A stretch of 64,000 bases of DNA from Dipteronia dyeriana (Eukaryota; Streptophyta; Magnoliopsida; Sapindales; Sapindaceae): contig CM065301.1 of NCBI GenBank assembly GCA_032871835.1, forward strand, positions 77,222,069-77,286,068, given 5' to 3'. The translations under genes were made by a program, and so were the position numbers. The notes under the pieces are model-generated. The model saw nothing but the letters and a program-made list of their open reading frames with translations, was not told the DNA's origin and ran no database searches. Of the stretch, positions 22,786 through 34,774 are shown piece after piece (position 1 is the stretch's first letter; each line of letters starts with the position of its first letter).

Positions 22786-25700
22786 GGTCCTTTACTGGAA
22801 TTGTCATGGTATTGGGAATGGGTCTACGAAGCGTGTTCTTAGAGATTTGTGTCTTTTACACCGACCTTCTTTGGTTTGTATTACTGAGCCTATGGTAGCG
22901 TTTACTTCTATCTTTTCTTGTTTCTAGTCTTCTCTCGGTCTTCATTTAGTGGGATTGAATGATAGAGGTGGTATTTTACCGACGATTTGGGTATTTTCTT
23001 GTGATTCTTTATCTGATGCTCAGATTGTCCTGTTTCATGAGCAGCAGCTTACTGTTTCGATCACGGTTAACTCTCGATTGCATTATTTCACTTTTGTTTA
23101 TGCGAGTGCGACGACGGTTGTCCGAAGATCGCTTTGGCAGTCTCTTCGGGACATAGCCAGCTTGGTTTCTTCCTTTTGGTTGGTTGTAGGTGATTTTAAC
23201 GCGGTTTTGGGAGATCATGAGTCTTTAGGCCTTCATTCTCCAGCTCGTAGCTCCTAAGAGGATTTCAAGTCTGTTATTGAGGATTGTGATTTGGTTGGTG
23301 TTCGATCCCAGGGTGCTCGTTTTACTTAGGCTAGGGGTCGTTATCCCCGTACTATAGTTGAGAGAAGGTTAGATAGAGTTTTGGTTTCTGAGGGTTGTAT
23401 TTCCTGTTGGCGGGACATTTATTGTATGGATCTCCCTCGTAGATTTTTGGATCATTGTCCGTTGGTGATTTGGTTGTCAAATATTGTGAACTTTAGTCCT
23501 AGGGCTTTCCGGTTCCAGAGCATGTGGTTGGATCACCCAGATTTTATGGCTTTAGTTCATCGTATTTGGAGTTCCTCTTATGTGGGTAATCCTCCTTAGG
23601 TAGTTATCAACAAGTTGAAGAGGTTAAAGAATGCACTAAAGTCTTGGAATTGGGAGGTTTTTGGGGATCTAAATTCCAAGATTTCTGGGAAATCAGCAGA
23701 GCTTCAGTCTATTCAGCTTCAGATGTCTTTCAGAGAAGCTTTTCTTGGCTGAGTCTCGAGTTCATCATGAGCTTGATGTGTTGTTACGCAGAAAATATTG
23801 CTTTTATCGTGATCGGTCAAGAGTGAAGTGGCTACAAGATGGTGACCGTAATTCATCATTCTTTCATACCTCTGTCAGACGTAGACAGTACCAGAACGCT
23901 TTGTCTTCTCTTTCAATTAATGGGGTGTTTAGTGATGACTGTTTGATTATCAGGGATCATATCATCGAGTTTTATTCTAATATCTTTTCTTCGGATTCTT
24001 CTCGGGTTGAGACAGATTTCTCGGTGGTGGAGGATGTGATTCCTTCTTTGGTGACTGATGTGGAAAATGCTTTTCTGATTAGCATTCCTTCCACGGACGA
24101 TATCCGTGATATGATTTTTGCTATGGTTGCAACCTCTGCTCCTGGGCCAGACGGTTTCTCTGGAAGGTTCTATCAGCGTTGCTAGTAGGTGGTGGGTAGT
24201 GACGTGGTTCTTGCGGTTCAAGACTTTTGTCATACAGAGGTTATTTTTCCAGGATTGAACTCCAGTTTTATTATTCTTCTTCCGAAGCAGAAGGATTCGA
24301 TTTTGATTGACCATTTTCCTCTGATTGTGCTTAGTAACTTCTTGTTCAAAATCTCTTCCAAAATTTTGGCAGGTCAGTTAGCTCAGACTGCAGCTAGGAT
24401 AGTCTCTCCTCATCAATTTGGGTTTATTTGGAACCGTCACATTGAGGACTGTATCGCTTTAGCTTCTGACTGTGTGAATGTGTTGTATAAGAAGTGTTAT
24501 TGAGGTAATTTGGTCATGAAGATAGATATCCGTAAAGCTTTCGATACTTTGGATTGGTCTTTTCTTTGTAGAGTGCTTCAAGCTTTTGGGTTTTCTCCAA
24601 TTTTTATGGATTGGATTGACTGCATCCTAAGATCTTCAAGGCTTTCGGTGTTGATTAATGGGTCCCCAGAGGGATATTTTCAATGTTCTAGAGGGGTTCG
24701 TCAGGGTGACCTACTATCCCCTCTCTTGTTTGGTATTGCAGAGGATTTCCTTAGTAGACTGTTGTCGAGGATGGTGGGTTTTTCTTAGTTATTGCCTATT
24801 TCTTCTCCGAGGGGATTTTCTACTCCTACTCATTTGCTTTATGTAGATGATGTTCTGATTTTTTTGTAGAGGCGCGGTTCGGAATCTGAAGAATATCATG
24901 AGTGCTTTTGAGGTTTATAGTAACATTTCAGGTCAGCTGGTTAATTGGGGTAAGTCATCTATCTATTTTGGATCTTCTGTTTTCCCTTCCCGGATTGGTA
25001 GATTGCAGTCTTGGTTGGTATGCAGATTGGTCGGTTGCCTTTCTCATACTTGGGGGTACCGTTATTTCAAGGAAAGCCCAAGAAGTCCGTGTTACAACCT
25101 ATAGCGGATAAAATCCTGTCTAAGTTTGCTAATTGGAAGAGGAAAGCCCTTTCTTTGGCCGGTCGCGCTACTTTGATCAAGTCGGTCATTACGGGATCCT
25201 TTGTGCATTCATTCATGATCTACAAATGGTCTTCTTCTTTGCTACGTTTGGTTAATCGTAAGTTGAGAATTTTTTATGGACAGGTTCTTGTGAGGAGACT
25301 AAACTGATTCGAGTTGCTTGGGGTCGTTGTTGTAAGCCTTACTCTCAAGGTGGTCTTGGTTTGAAGGATCTGGGGTTACTGAATGATTCTCTTTTAAAGA
25401 AGCTCACCTGGAAGTTTATGACCTCTGAGAGTTTTGCTTTTTCGTTTCTGAGGGAGCGGTATCTCACGAAGCTTTGGAAATCTCATAGGGGGTATGTCAC
25501 TTCGTCAACTTGGCATTCTTTCCACTCTCACTATTCAGATCTTCACAAAGAGGGCATTTGGCTCATTGGAGAGAATTCTCAACGAGATTTTTGGCGCGAT
25601 AATTGGTTGGGGGTTCCCATTCTTGAGCTCTGGGAATTCCTGATTACTTGGCTACCCTTCTCAAGGCAAGGGTTTCTGATTTTATTTATAAGGGTAAGTG

Positions 25701-26896
25701 GGTTCTTGACGATAGTTTTCGAGTCTGTTTTCCAAATCTATGTTCTCGGATCGATAGCGTTGTTATCTCTCTAGTTACAGATTCTTTGGTGTGGGCTCAT
25801 TCTCGGGATGGGTAGGTTTCTTGCAAGTCGGCTTATTCCTGTATGATTCATGATTCTCCTTAAGTCCCTTGGTGGAGAGATGTTTGGTGTGGTTTTATCC
25901 CTCCCTCCCGGTCTGTTTTGACATGGCGTCTTTTGTTGAATCGGCTTCCTACAGAGGATCGCTTATGTAGGGATGGGTTTCACTTAGCTTCCCGATGCAG
26001 TTTTTGTGGGGTTAGCAGTGAGTCGTCTGATCATCTTTTCATTCGATGCCCCTTAGCGGTTGCTCTTTGGAGGCGATTTTCTCATCTTTTCAGCGACGTA
26101 TTTCTACCGATACGTGGAGTTCGTTCTTCTCTCAGGCCATGTCAGTTTCGTTTAGCGATCAGGTGCGTGTTTTATGGAAGACAGTTATTAATGTTGTGGT
26201 TTGGACTGTGTGACTTGCCCGTAACCAGTGGATTTTTTAGAGTAAGACTATGGATTTCAAATCTGCTTTGTCTTTTGTTTGGCGTGCGGTGTCTGACGCT
26301 AATCGGTTAGAGATTGGGTGTATACGTAATTTTGTAGATGATCTTTTGATTCTTCATCGTTTTGATCTTCGTGGCCGTCCGGCTAGGGCCCCTGTTATCA
26401 GGAGTGTGATTTGGTCACCTCCGGCTCCTGGTTGGACCAAAGTTAATACTGATGGTGCCGCTTTGAGTTCTCCAGGTGCTGGGGGTTGTGGGGGTATTTT
26501 CTGTAATTGTAGAGCTTTTGTAAAGGGTTGTTTTGTTGTTCCTCTTGATCATGTGTTTGCATTAGAGGCGGAACTTCTTGCAGCTTCGCTAGCTATTAAT
26601 TTTGCTTGGCAGAATGGCTTGAGAGTGATTCTTCTTATGTGGTTCAGTTGCTCTCCTCTCGCTCTGAACAGGTTCCTTGGCGGATTCGGCAGGCTTGGCA
26701 ACGCTGTATCTATCAGATATCAAAAATGGAGTTTCAGGTTTCTCATATCTTTAGAGAGGGGAATCAGGTTGCAGACGCTCTTTCTAAGCATGCTTTGGGG
26801 TTAGAGGTTGATTCGTGGTGGGCAAACTCCTCGTCTTTCTGCTCTTTATTGGTTGACAATGATTGTATGGGTAGAGAGTCTTTTTGTTTTTCTTGA
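22778..26896 (+). pseudogene. LINE C ORF2: endonuclease-RT-zinc finger-RNase H
   Basis: The retrotransposition enzyme. ATG at 22778 overlaps the ORF1 stop (ATGATTAG). Endonuclease: VLYWNCHGIGN start, ITEPMV, VVGDFNAVLGD (about 23184-23216), DHCPLVIW (about 23452). RT: GPDGFSGRFY (about 24147), KIDIRKAFDTLDW (about 24519), RGVRQGDLLSPLLF (about 24693), and a YVDDVL catalytic box at about 24840 where plant LINEs usually have Y/F-A-DD. zf-RVT-like finger 25918-26090 (FCGVSSESSDHLFIRCP). RNase H 26430-26896 with NTDGAA and HIFREGNQVADALSKH. Stops (22925, 23255, 23327, 23597, 24183, 24186, 24501, 24786) and frameshifts (about 23745, 24865, 25110, 26620) inactivate it. Confidence 0.92.
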
Positions 26897-27050
26897 TGTT
26901 TTTTGTTTTTATGGTCTGCGTGCCAATGTTTTTGTTAGGATTGTTTCTCTTGGTTTTTGTGTTTTTCTAGTGTTTGTTACCCTTCATTTTATTCTTTTTA
27001 TATTATTGATGAATATTGTCTTAGGGTTTTTCAGCATATAATCGCTTGTG

Positions 27051-28508
27051 ATGTTTTTTCTCTCTAAGTCAGTCCAAATTTATTAAAATATTAGTGTATA
27101 GTTTATACAATTATACACATGCACATTAGAGCATGCATGGTGAGCAATTAAGCATTGGCCAAAAGCAATTCTTAATTCAAGGAAGATCCAACTCCTAATT
27201 AATTCTACATGCCTAACTACGTAAAATACAGTCGTTGACCACTGTTGTTGACGAGTAGTTTATTTCCCATTTTAGTAAAGATAATCCTTTTTAATTTTTC
27301 TGTTGTTGCTATGTTTAATGAAAGTAAATTAGTATAGTGTATACAAATTGTAATTAATTAATGTATAAAAGTGTATTAATTTACACGGATTACATAGATG
27401 ACTTTTTTTTTGTCCGATATATTGTAAATTGAGTTTACCAGAAATAACCATAACACTATCGAATGAGATAGAGGTGTTTGTTTTTTATCTTAAATTTGAA
27501 AAGACATCAAAAAGACCTTTTTTTTTTCAAATCTTAATTTTGAAATAGTACCAAAAATGTCTGAAATTTAAAAAGTTAGAAATCCTAACTTATATCTAAA
27601 GTCTGAAAATCCTATTTAACTTTAACCCATTTTTTTTCAAAAATACCCCAAAATCTTCACAATATTAAAAAATAAACAAAAATTAAAAAGGGATATGGAG
27701 GTGAAGGTCGCCACCCTCCACCCAAATCAAATTAAAAATAAATGTTGAAACTTCAATCCGGACACGAATCTCCATTTTTTTAAAAAAATTACTTTTAAAA
27801 AAAATTACTATAAAATTGGAGGAGTTTGACTCTAGGGATTTGTCTCCAGATTTTTTTTTTTACTTCAAAAAAAGTTTTTTTTTATTACATGTCTTGCTTC
27901 ACATATTTTTTTTCTTACTTAATTTTATTTGTATTTTTAATAATAATTTCATTAACTTTATTTTAAATACAAATACATCGGATTACTAATCATTAAAGGT
28001 ATATGTGTCTTTATATCAATTTTCATATATTGATATTCAGACCTCGTTTATAAAAAACAAACATGTTATCTAAATTCAGATTTCAAACACTTTTCAGATT
28101 TCAGTAAAATTCAGATCTATTCAGATTCCAGACAAAAAAAAAAAAAAAACACCCTTTGCATACAAGCCTTGGTCTCCCTATACTAAGTAAACACATTTTG
28201 ATATAAAATTTTAAGTCATGATTGAAGGATACTTGCGTGAAGCCCTGATATTCAAAGTAAATTTGTGATAGTGAAAGATGGATGTATGAAGCCCAAAAAC
28301 TACAACATTCGGCAATGGTAATTACCATCCAACTTTAAAAATGGTAATATTTCCCTTTTTTGGATTTAGATCAAAGTTTCAATATAGAAAAAAATATCTT
28401 CATATTAGATACACAATATTATTGACAAAGATGAATATCATTAGTGCATTAAACTATTAAAGATCACTAAGGAAAGAAATTGCAACAACTTCTTAATTAA
28501 AATTTTAT
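27051..28508. other. AT-rich spacer, no gene seen
   Basis: Long A/T runs and short ORFs only. The 28101-28328 minus-strand frame has no family resemblance. Small inverted GTGTATA/TATACAC-like motifs occur near 27100 and 27345 but do not form a definable element. Confidence 0.5.
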
Positions 28509-28516
28509 GTTTCTTT

Positions 28517-30062
28517 TAGGAGTGGACGTTTTCGGGTTGGGTTGGGTTGGGTTGGAATTTTTTCAACCCGATCATATGTCGAGTTGAAAAAAATCAACCT
28601 AACCCAACCTAACCCAACCCAATATTAATTTTCAACCCAACCTAATATTTGTCAGGTTGGGTTGGGTTGGGTTAGTCGGGTTATTCATACGGAAAAAAAA
28701 TCAATTTCATACAATTTACATCATACATTAATCGAAAATAAGACATCTATCAATGATATAATAAAATTACTTCTTTTTATATATTATGCATCTCATATGC
28801 ATGCTCAAGAACAAGTACAAATGGAATGAGTACGTAGATTAATGACAGGAAACAAAGAAAACTACCAACTTAAAAACAAAGATGAACACGCTGGAAACTA
28901 CAAAATCAGAAAACTAAACAAAGACTAACTTTTAACATATTGATAGTTCCAAATTTCATTCAGGTGCAAGCTTGCAACATCTTAAAATCTCAATATCTCA
29001 TTGCCTACGTGGGTTACATCTGTATTTGAAATACATAAACCACATGTTGGTTACCGGTTATATATAGTACAAGTAATTAGAAACTGGTAAAAAACTTCAT
29101 ACATAACATTAATTTAGTTGTTTAACAATGAAATCCACTCACTACATTATGAACCATACAAGGTCATATCAATGGAACCCACTCTCTAAATTGATCGAAT
29201 TCAGTTTCTGGGTGCAATTCAGCTGGTTACTATATATATAAACAGACTAAAAGCAGACAAAAAGAATAAACATATATTGAACTAATATATAGACACAATA
29301 GATTTACGAGTATTGTTTTTAGAAAAATACAATAAGTTTTTTTTAATAATCCAAGCAAATATGTAATTCATCAAATTCATTACATAAAAATAACAAATCC
29401 TACAAATTTTACCAAACAAAGCAAGCCTATTTTAATGGATTCATTAGTAGTACCCAAAAAATAGTTCCTGGGTCCATCCAAAAACATTAACCAAACATAT
29501 TAAAAAGAAAATAAAACCATATTTCATATCCTTGTTTCCTCACACATTTACCACAACTTATCTAAAAAAAATATTACTAGAAGAGCCAAATTCATCATTT
29601 ATTCACTTTAACCGTCAAGTATCAAAGACACACCTGAGATGCGAAAAAACAGAAGAGCCTGGAAGACAGAGGAGGAAGAAGGAAGAGAGACGCCGGCGTG
29701 GAGAATTGAAGAACATCGCCGGCTTGGAGAACTGATGAACCACGTCGATGTGTTCAAAGTTTGAAGAAAGAAGTGCTTGAATAAGACTAGAAGAGAATGG
29801 CCAGTGAGACTTGAGGGAAATGTGAGAAAACAATGATAGATTTGAAAGTGAGAAAGTGTTTCCAGCTAAGACACTTTTTTAAAATATATATATCTGGTCG
29901 GGTTACGGGTTGAACATAAAACCCGACCTAACCTGACATAACTAGGTTTCAGAATTATAACGCATTTCAATCTGATTCTTTGTAGTAAACCTGACCCGAC
30001 CAGCCATTTTCGGGTTGGATTGGGTCGGGTTGGTCAAGTCTGGTTCAAAGTGCCCACCTCTA
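28517..30062. mobile_element. non-autonomous hAT-like element, 8-bp duplication
   Basis: 1546 bp. The left end TAGGAGTGGACG and reverse-complemented right end TAGAGGTGGGCAC resemble the TAGxGGTGGGCA ends common in plant hAT elements. Flanks GTTTCTTT (28509-28516) and GTTTCTTG (30063-30070) match at 7 of 8, the hAT duplication length. Subterminal regions on both sides are packed with GGGTT/GGGTTGG pentamers and their complements (28530-28685, 29890-30040), a known style of hAT subterminal repeat. No transposase is encoded; internal ORFs of 67-72 codons are unconvincing. Confidence 0.82.
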
Positions 30063-30169
30063 GTTTCTTGTTTAAGAATATATATAATCGTTAATATTGT
30101 CTTTTCTTTTCTCGATTCATCAATAAAAAAAAACCCAACTTCTAGACTTCTAGTAATTAGATACCATCC

Positions 30170-30650
30170 ATGGAGAACAACAAGAGAAAAAACAAAGAAA
30201 AGGTCGAAGAAAGATTGAAATCAATAAAATAAGCAAGAAAAACTCCTTGAACGTCACATTCTCAAAGCGCCGCCAGGGTCTCTTCAATAAGGCTGGTGAG
30301 TTTTGTATCCTATCCGGTGTCGAGATGGCAACCATCACCTTCTCTCCTGGTAACAAAACCTTCACCTTCGGCCACCCGTCAGCTGACGCCATCTCAAACC
30401 TCCATTTTATAGGCAAAAATACTTCAAGGGAATCCAATATAAATCTAGTGGAAGGGTTTTAGTGGAGAGCTTGGACTTAGAGAAGCTCAATCATTATGTA
30501 GAATACATGGAAGTGCTGAGGAAACTGGTAGCTCTGAAAGTTGATGAGATGGAGAAAGGAAGTGATCAGTCTCCATCAGACTTCTTGGCAATGGATTCAA
30601 ATTCACTACTTGATGCTCCTGTAAGTTGTGAAGCAGCAAATATAGAGTAA
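30170..30650 (+). pseudogene. type I MADS-box (AGL61/62-like) pseudogene
   Basis: Transcription-factor relic of the M-alpha MADS class (the AGL61/62 clade acts in female gametophyte and endosperm). The MADS DNA-binding domain reads clearly at 30205-30385: RRKIEINKI, NVTFSKRRQGLFNKAGEF, then ATITFSPGNKTFTFGHP. The likely ATG (30170, MENNKRKN) is one base out of frame with the domain. After SNINLVEG the usual coiled segment of some 50 residues is missing. A TAG (30460) and a one-base shift follow, and the C-terminal part resumes as ESLDLEKLNHYVEYMEVLRK to a TAA at 30648. It is single exon, as usual for type I. It looks like a dead gene or a degraded duplicate. Confidence 0.82.
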
Positions 30651-30655
30651 TTTAA

Positions 30656-30997
30656 TGTTGGTGGGATGGTATGGTTTGAGGTCACTTACTGTGCACCTCT
30701 GAGAGAGATTTCGAATACAAACACAATGAAAGGAGAAAAACTTTTTTATATCTCTCTAGAATTCTTACACCACTCCACACTCTTACTACATAATCTTCAT
30801 CCCTTTATATAAGAAAATGAGATGAAAAAAAAAACAAAAACAATAAAAGTAAAACAGTTGGTTGATGACAGTTGGGAGCTGGCTTGTTGAAAATTTTGGA
30901 TGGTTGTTGGAGCCAGTGATGGCCGATTTCTAGAAAGGTGGTGGGAAGATGGTTGGCTGGAAAGTGGTTGGCTGGAGATCAAGTATATTTTTTAACA
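30656..30997 (-). repeat. 3' LTR of copia C
   Basis: On the minus strand it starts TGTTAAAAAATATACTTG at 30997, just after a purine tract (TTTAAGAGGGA), and ends CCCACCAACA at 30656. A TATA-like CTTATATAAAGG lies near 30810. Confidence 0.92.
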
Positions 30998-30999
30998 TC

Positions 31000-32850
31000 C
31001 CTCTTAAACTTGACTCTCCATGTTTCGACATACCAAGCATTGTCTTTAGTCTTAAAAACGCATCATGTTTGAGCGGTTTGGTGAAAATATCAGCAACTTG
31101 ATCATATGTGCTGCAAGAGACTAGTTCCACCTCCTTATTCTTCACATGCTCTCTGATTAAATGATACCGCGTATCAATATGTTTGCTTCTTACATGGAAT
31201 ACTGGAATATTTGCTAGCGCAATCACTGACCGATTGTCGATGTAGACCTCTGTGGGATTATCTTGTGGAAATCCCAAGTACTGCAACACATTCCTGATCC
31301 AGATACCATGACAAATAGCTGAGCAGGCAGCAACGTACTCAGTTTCACATGATGATAGTGTCACAATGGCTTGCTTTTTAGATGACCATGTGAACATTGT
31401 ATCTACCATAAAAAATGTAAAGGATGTCTTGCTTTTATGTTCATCCAGATCTCTTTCCCAATCACTGTCTGAATAGCCAATCAAACTGCAATTTCCATTT
31501 GGTATAAAATATACCATCATCAATTGTACCTTTTATGTAACGGAGTATCCTCTTTGCTGTATTTAGGTGAGACTGGTCAGGAGTCTCCATGTATCTACTG
31601 ATTAGTCCAACTCCATAAAGTATATCTGGCCTGGTACACGTCAAGTATCTCAAGCTTCCAACCAAGCTCATGAAATAGGTTGGATCAACATCTCCTCTTT
31701 TATTCTTTCTTAACTCCATTCCCGTTTCTACTAGAGTTGTGACAGGATTACATTTTTCCATACCAAATCTCTTTAGAATTTCTTTTGCATAGATACTCTG
31801 GGAGATGAGGATACCTTTTTCGCTTTGCACAACTTCAATACAAAGAAAATGAGCCATTAGACCAATGTCAATCATCTCAAATTCTTTCACCATTCTCCGT
31901 TTGAAATCTTCAAACATGGCTGAATTGTTGCCGGTAAAGATCAAGTCATCAACATATAGGCATGCATATACCAAGCTTTTGTCAGTCTCCTTCCTCAAAT
32001 ATAGTGCATACTCATATGGACATTTCTCGAATCTGTTCTCTTTGAAGTAATCATCAATCCTCATGTTCCATGCACTGGGTGCTTGCTTCAAACCATATAG
32101 AGCTTTCTTTAGCTTGCCTTTATCTTTTTTTCTTTCTTCACATATCCAGGTGGTTGTTCCATATAGATTTCTTTTTCAAGAAAGCCATTCAGGAATGCTG
32201 ACCTTACGTCAAGTTGGTAAATTTTCCAACTCTTTCAGGCTGCTAATGATAATAGCAATCTGATGGTCTCTAGTCTGGAAACCGAGGTAAAGACTTCTCC
32301 GTAATCAACTCTTTTTTTCTGTTTGTAGCCTTTTGCTACAAGTCTTGCCTTTTTTCTATGGACTTCTCCTTTCGCATTCCTTTTGGTCTTGTAGACCCAT
32401 TTCACTCCGATGGTTTTTCGGCCTTTTGGAAGATTAGTCAACTCTCATGTCTTGTTCTTTTCAATGGATCGAATCTCTTCATCCATTGCACTTCTCCATT
32501 TTCCTTCTTGGTTAGCCTATTCAAAGCTAACTGGATCACTTATCATCAGCAGACAATACAAAGTAATGTCTTCTTCTACCTGTTTCGTATTTTCATACAG
32601 ATTTTCTAGGCTACGTGTCCCTCTAGGCATCGTATCTAAAAAATCACTTTCAATGGGTGATGGAGAATCTTAAATTTATGGTGAAGGGGAACCACGTTGA
32701 GGAGTCTGTTGATTTCTGGGTATTTAAGGCTCTGTAGCCACTTCTTTTATCTCTTCTTCAGATATCAACTCTGCACTTCTAGAAGCTTTGTTTTTATCCC
32801 AATTCCAGGATTTATTTTCTTCAAAAATGACATCCCTGCTGAAGATCACT
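31000..32850 (-). pseudogene. RT and RNase H of copia C
   Basis: Reading leftwards: a post-integrase segment (SRDVIFEENKSWNW, about 32845-32805), RT from 32441 (TIGVKWVYKTKRNAKGEV, KARLVAKGYKQ), a frame break near 32235-32090, then 32091-31462 (MKQAPSAWN, catalytic LYVDDLIF, TRPDILYGVGLISRY) and RNase H 31523-30930 (GYSDSDWERDLDEHKSKTS, ETEYVAACSA, KHIDTRYHLIREH, DIFTKPLKHD). Stops and shifts are fewer than in copia B, but without gag or integrase the element could not move by itself. Confidence 0.9.
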
Positions 32851-33095
32851 TTCTTGGTGATAAGGTTGTTAGTGACGCGCTAAGGAAGTGGCTACACATG
32901 GACAGCGTGTGAGTTCACACTTCAACTTCAGACGGTGCGTGCGGCTTCTCTAGGACTCCTATTTGGTTGTCGTTTTCACCGTCGAACTCCTGACGATGAG
33001 TATAACACTTTGGTGTGATCAAAAATGGATTTTGATCACTTTGATTTTTAGGCCAATTCGACTTTGGCCTCTGTTCAAGTTTCTGGTTCTCCTGC

Positions 33096-33107
33096 GCTCT
33101 GATACCA
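33096..33107 (-). promoter_or_regulatory. primer-binding site of copia C
   Basis: TGGTATCAGAGC on the minus strand, next to the 5' LTR; complementary to initiator tRNA-Met. Confidence 0.9.
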
Positions 33108-33108
33108 C

Positions 33109-33423
33109 TATTGGTGGGATGGTATGGTTTGAGGTCATTTGTGGTGCACCTCTGAGAGAGATTTCGATCACAGACACAATGAAAGGAGAAAAAAAAAATT
33201 ATCTCTCTCTAGATTTCTTATACCACTTCACACTCTTACAACATAATTTTCATCACTTTATATATGAAAATGAGATGAAAAAAAAAAAGCAAAACAGCTG
33301 GTAAATGGCAGTTGGAAGCTGGCTTGTTGAAAATTTTGGATGGTTGTTGGAGCTATGTGATGGCCGGTTTCTAGAAAGGTGGCGGGAAAATGGTTGGCTG
33401 GAGATCAAGTTTATTTCTCAACA
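33109..33423 (-). repeat. 5' LTR of copia C
   Basis: 315 bp, starting TGTTGAGAAATAAACTTG at 33423 and ending CCACCAATA at 33109 (final CA mutated to TA). Slightly shorter than its 3' partner through small internal deletions. Confidence 0.9.
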
Positions 33424-33428
33424 TTTAA

Positions 33429-33431
<3 letters not shown>

Positions 33432-33496
<65 letters not shown>
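33432..33496. repeat. (TA)n(CA)n compound microsatellite
   Basis: About 25 TA units followed by about seven CA units, between copia C and the gypsy element, which inserted at its right end. Confidence 0.95.
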
Positions 33497-33497
33497 T

Positions 33498-34700
33498 TGT
33501 TAATAGTAAAATTTGGCCAGGGGTCAAAGAGAAATTTTCCACTTTCCCGCCACAAGTCAAAGCCCATAATCGACTTTCATGAAACCCGGGTAGACCATAA
33601 AGCTACCCCACAGGAGCAAAGCAAGATAGGCACGACCAGGACGAGCCCCCCACACAAGCACTGGAACCCAGGCTTCTCCAGGCCACCTATCTGGGAACCT
33701 CGGTTCCTGAGGTCGAGCTCCTCAACCACCCCGTAAAAGCCAGTGGGGGTCTCTAAGCTCAAGAAACATTCGAAAGAAGCCCGACAATCAAAGTAAGCCC
33801 CCTCTGGGTTAAGTCTTTCAGAGGACAAACTTAACAGTAGTCTTAGACAGAAGCCCGATGTATCTGCTGGGTATGAATGAGGAATCACGCCTAAATCTAC
33901 ACAACCCCGGTTACCTCCTAGGAATGTCTACAGGGACACCTCAAGCTCCCAAGGGTCAGGGAAAATCCATCCCAAGTTTCTAATAACAGAGTCGAAGCAT
34001 GGATCTACCTCGCTCTATGAGACGACAGGCAGCTAGCTCGGTGACCTCTATGAAAAACCATGCCACGGTAACATACAAGATCATATCTATATGAAAACCA
34101 ACATTAATTCTGTATACATGTGAGTCAAGAGTTTGATTCCTAAAAGGAAACAAACTCATTTTCGTTAACAATATCATCGTTTCCGCTATTTACTCGGGGT
34201 CAACGACTTTTAAATAAAGGATTCCGCCCGATAAGGAGAAAACGGATTAGTAGGATCGCGACGGGATATCAGCGAATTCAAACCTACTTGGACCAGATAT
34301 ATATAGGGCCAAGCATGACACAGAATAGAGATATAAAAAAAGAGAAGTAGAAATAGATGAAAAATAGAAGGAGAATGACAGATAGAAGAAAAGAAAAGAA
34401 GGAGGAAGGCCTAAATTCTGTATTCAGAACACGGCCGCCTTTGTTTCCACTATTCGACAAGCACAAAGTTGCCACCTTCCTATATCCTAGAGAGACTATG
34501 AGCATATGAGAGAGTAATATGTATATCGAAGCAAGTAATCAATAATAAAAGCTCTCATTTGTATTATTGCAATCCAGCCTCTCGTTTACCACTAAAACAG
34601 GTCAGGTATCAACGGTACCGACCCTGGCCACCACTTCCGTGGTAGTGGTCTTGAGGGTGTTAGTAGGAATTTCTCATCATGAGCAATTTTCCTGTTAACA
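33498..34700 (+). repeat. 5' LTR of the gypsy element
   Basis: 1203 bp from TGTTAATAGTAAAATTTGG to TTTTCCTGTTAACA. A TATA-like AGATATATATAGGG is at about 34295-34308. Compared with the 3' LTR it has about 354 extra bases (about 33941-34294). Confidence 0.93.
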
Positions 34701-34705
34701 CTTTC

Positions 34706-34723
34706 TGGCGCCGACTGTGGGGA
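34706..34723 (+). promoter_or_regulatory. primer-binding site of the gypsy element
   Basis: TGGCGCCGACTGTGGGGA, five bases after the LTR. The TGGCGCC...GTGGG form is typical of plant Tat-type gypsy primer sites. Confidence 0.85.
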
Positions 34724-34774
34724 ACTCTCACACCACCATCTTTATATTCAAAAGTTTATTATTTTACAGGAATC

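Larger units (their letters stand above)
20231..27050 (+). mobile_element. LINE C (plant L1 type), near full length, degenerate
   Basis: A plus-strand LINE of about 6.8 kb: 5' untranslated region with a tandem duplication, ORF1 (DUF4283-like domain plus CCHC knuckle), ORF2 (endonuclease, RT, zf-RVT-like finger, RNase H) and a T-rich 3' region ending near 27050. No clear poly(A) tail or target duplication was found, so both outer limits are approximate. It differs in sequence from LINE B at 48.7 kb. Confidence 0.88.
30656..33423 (-). mobile_element. Ty1/copia element C, internally deleted
   Basis: Minus-strand element, 2768 bp, with short LTRs (342 and 315 bp), a perfect primer site and RT-RNase H sequence, but no gag, protease or integrase. 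The leader runs almost directly into the segment downstream of integrase. The 5-bp duplication TTTAA is perfect (30651-30655 and 33424-33428). Insertion lies immediately after the MADS pseudogene stop codon. Confidence 0.92.

Noticed and set aside
26990..27100. Target duplication for LINE C (T-rich CTAAG similarity near 20225 and 27065)
   Set aside because: Only a loose T-rich match, and no poly(A) tail to anchor it.
28530..28690. Possible interstitial telomere repeat
   Set aside because: Units are GGGTT/GGGTTGG pentamers, not plant TTTAGGG, and sit symmetrically inside a bounded hAT-like element.
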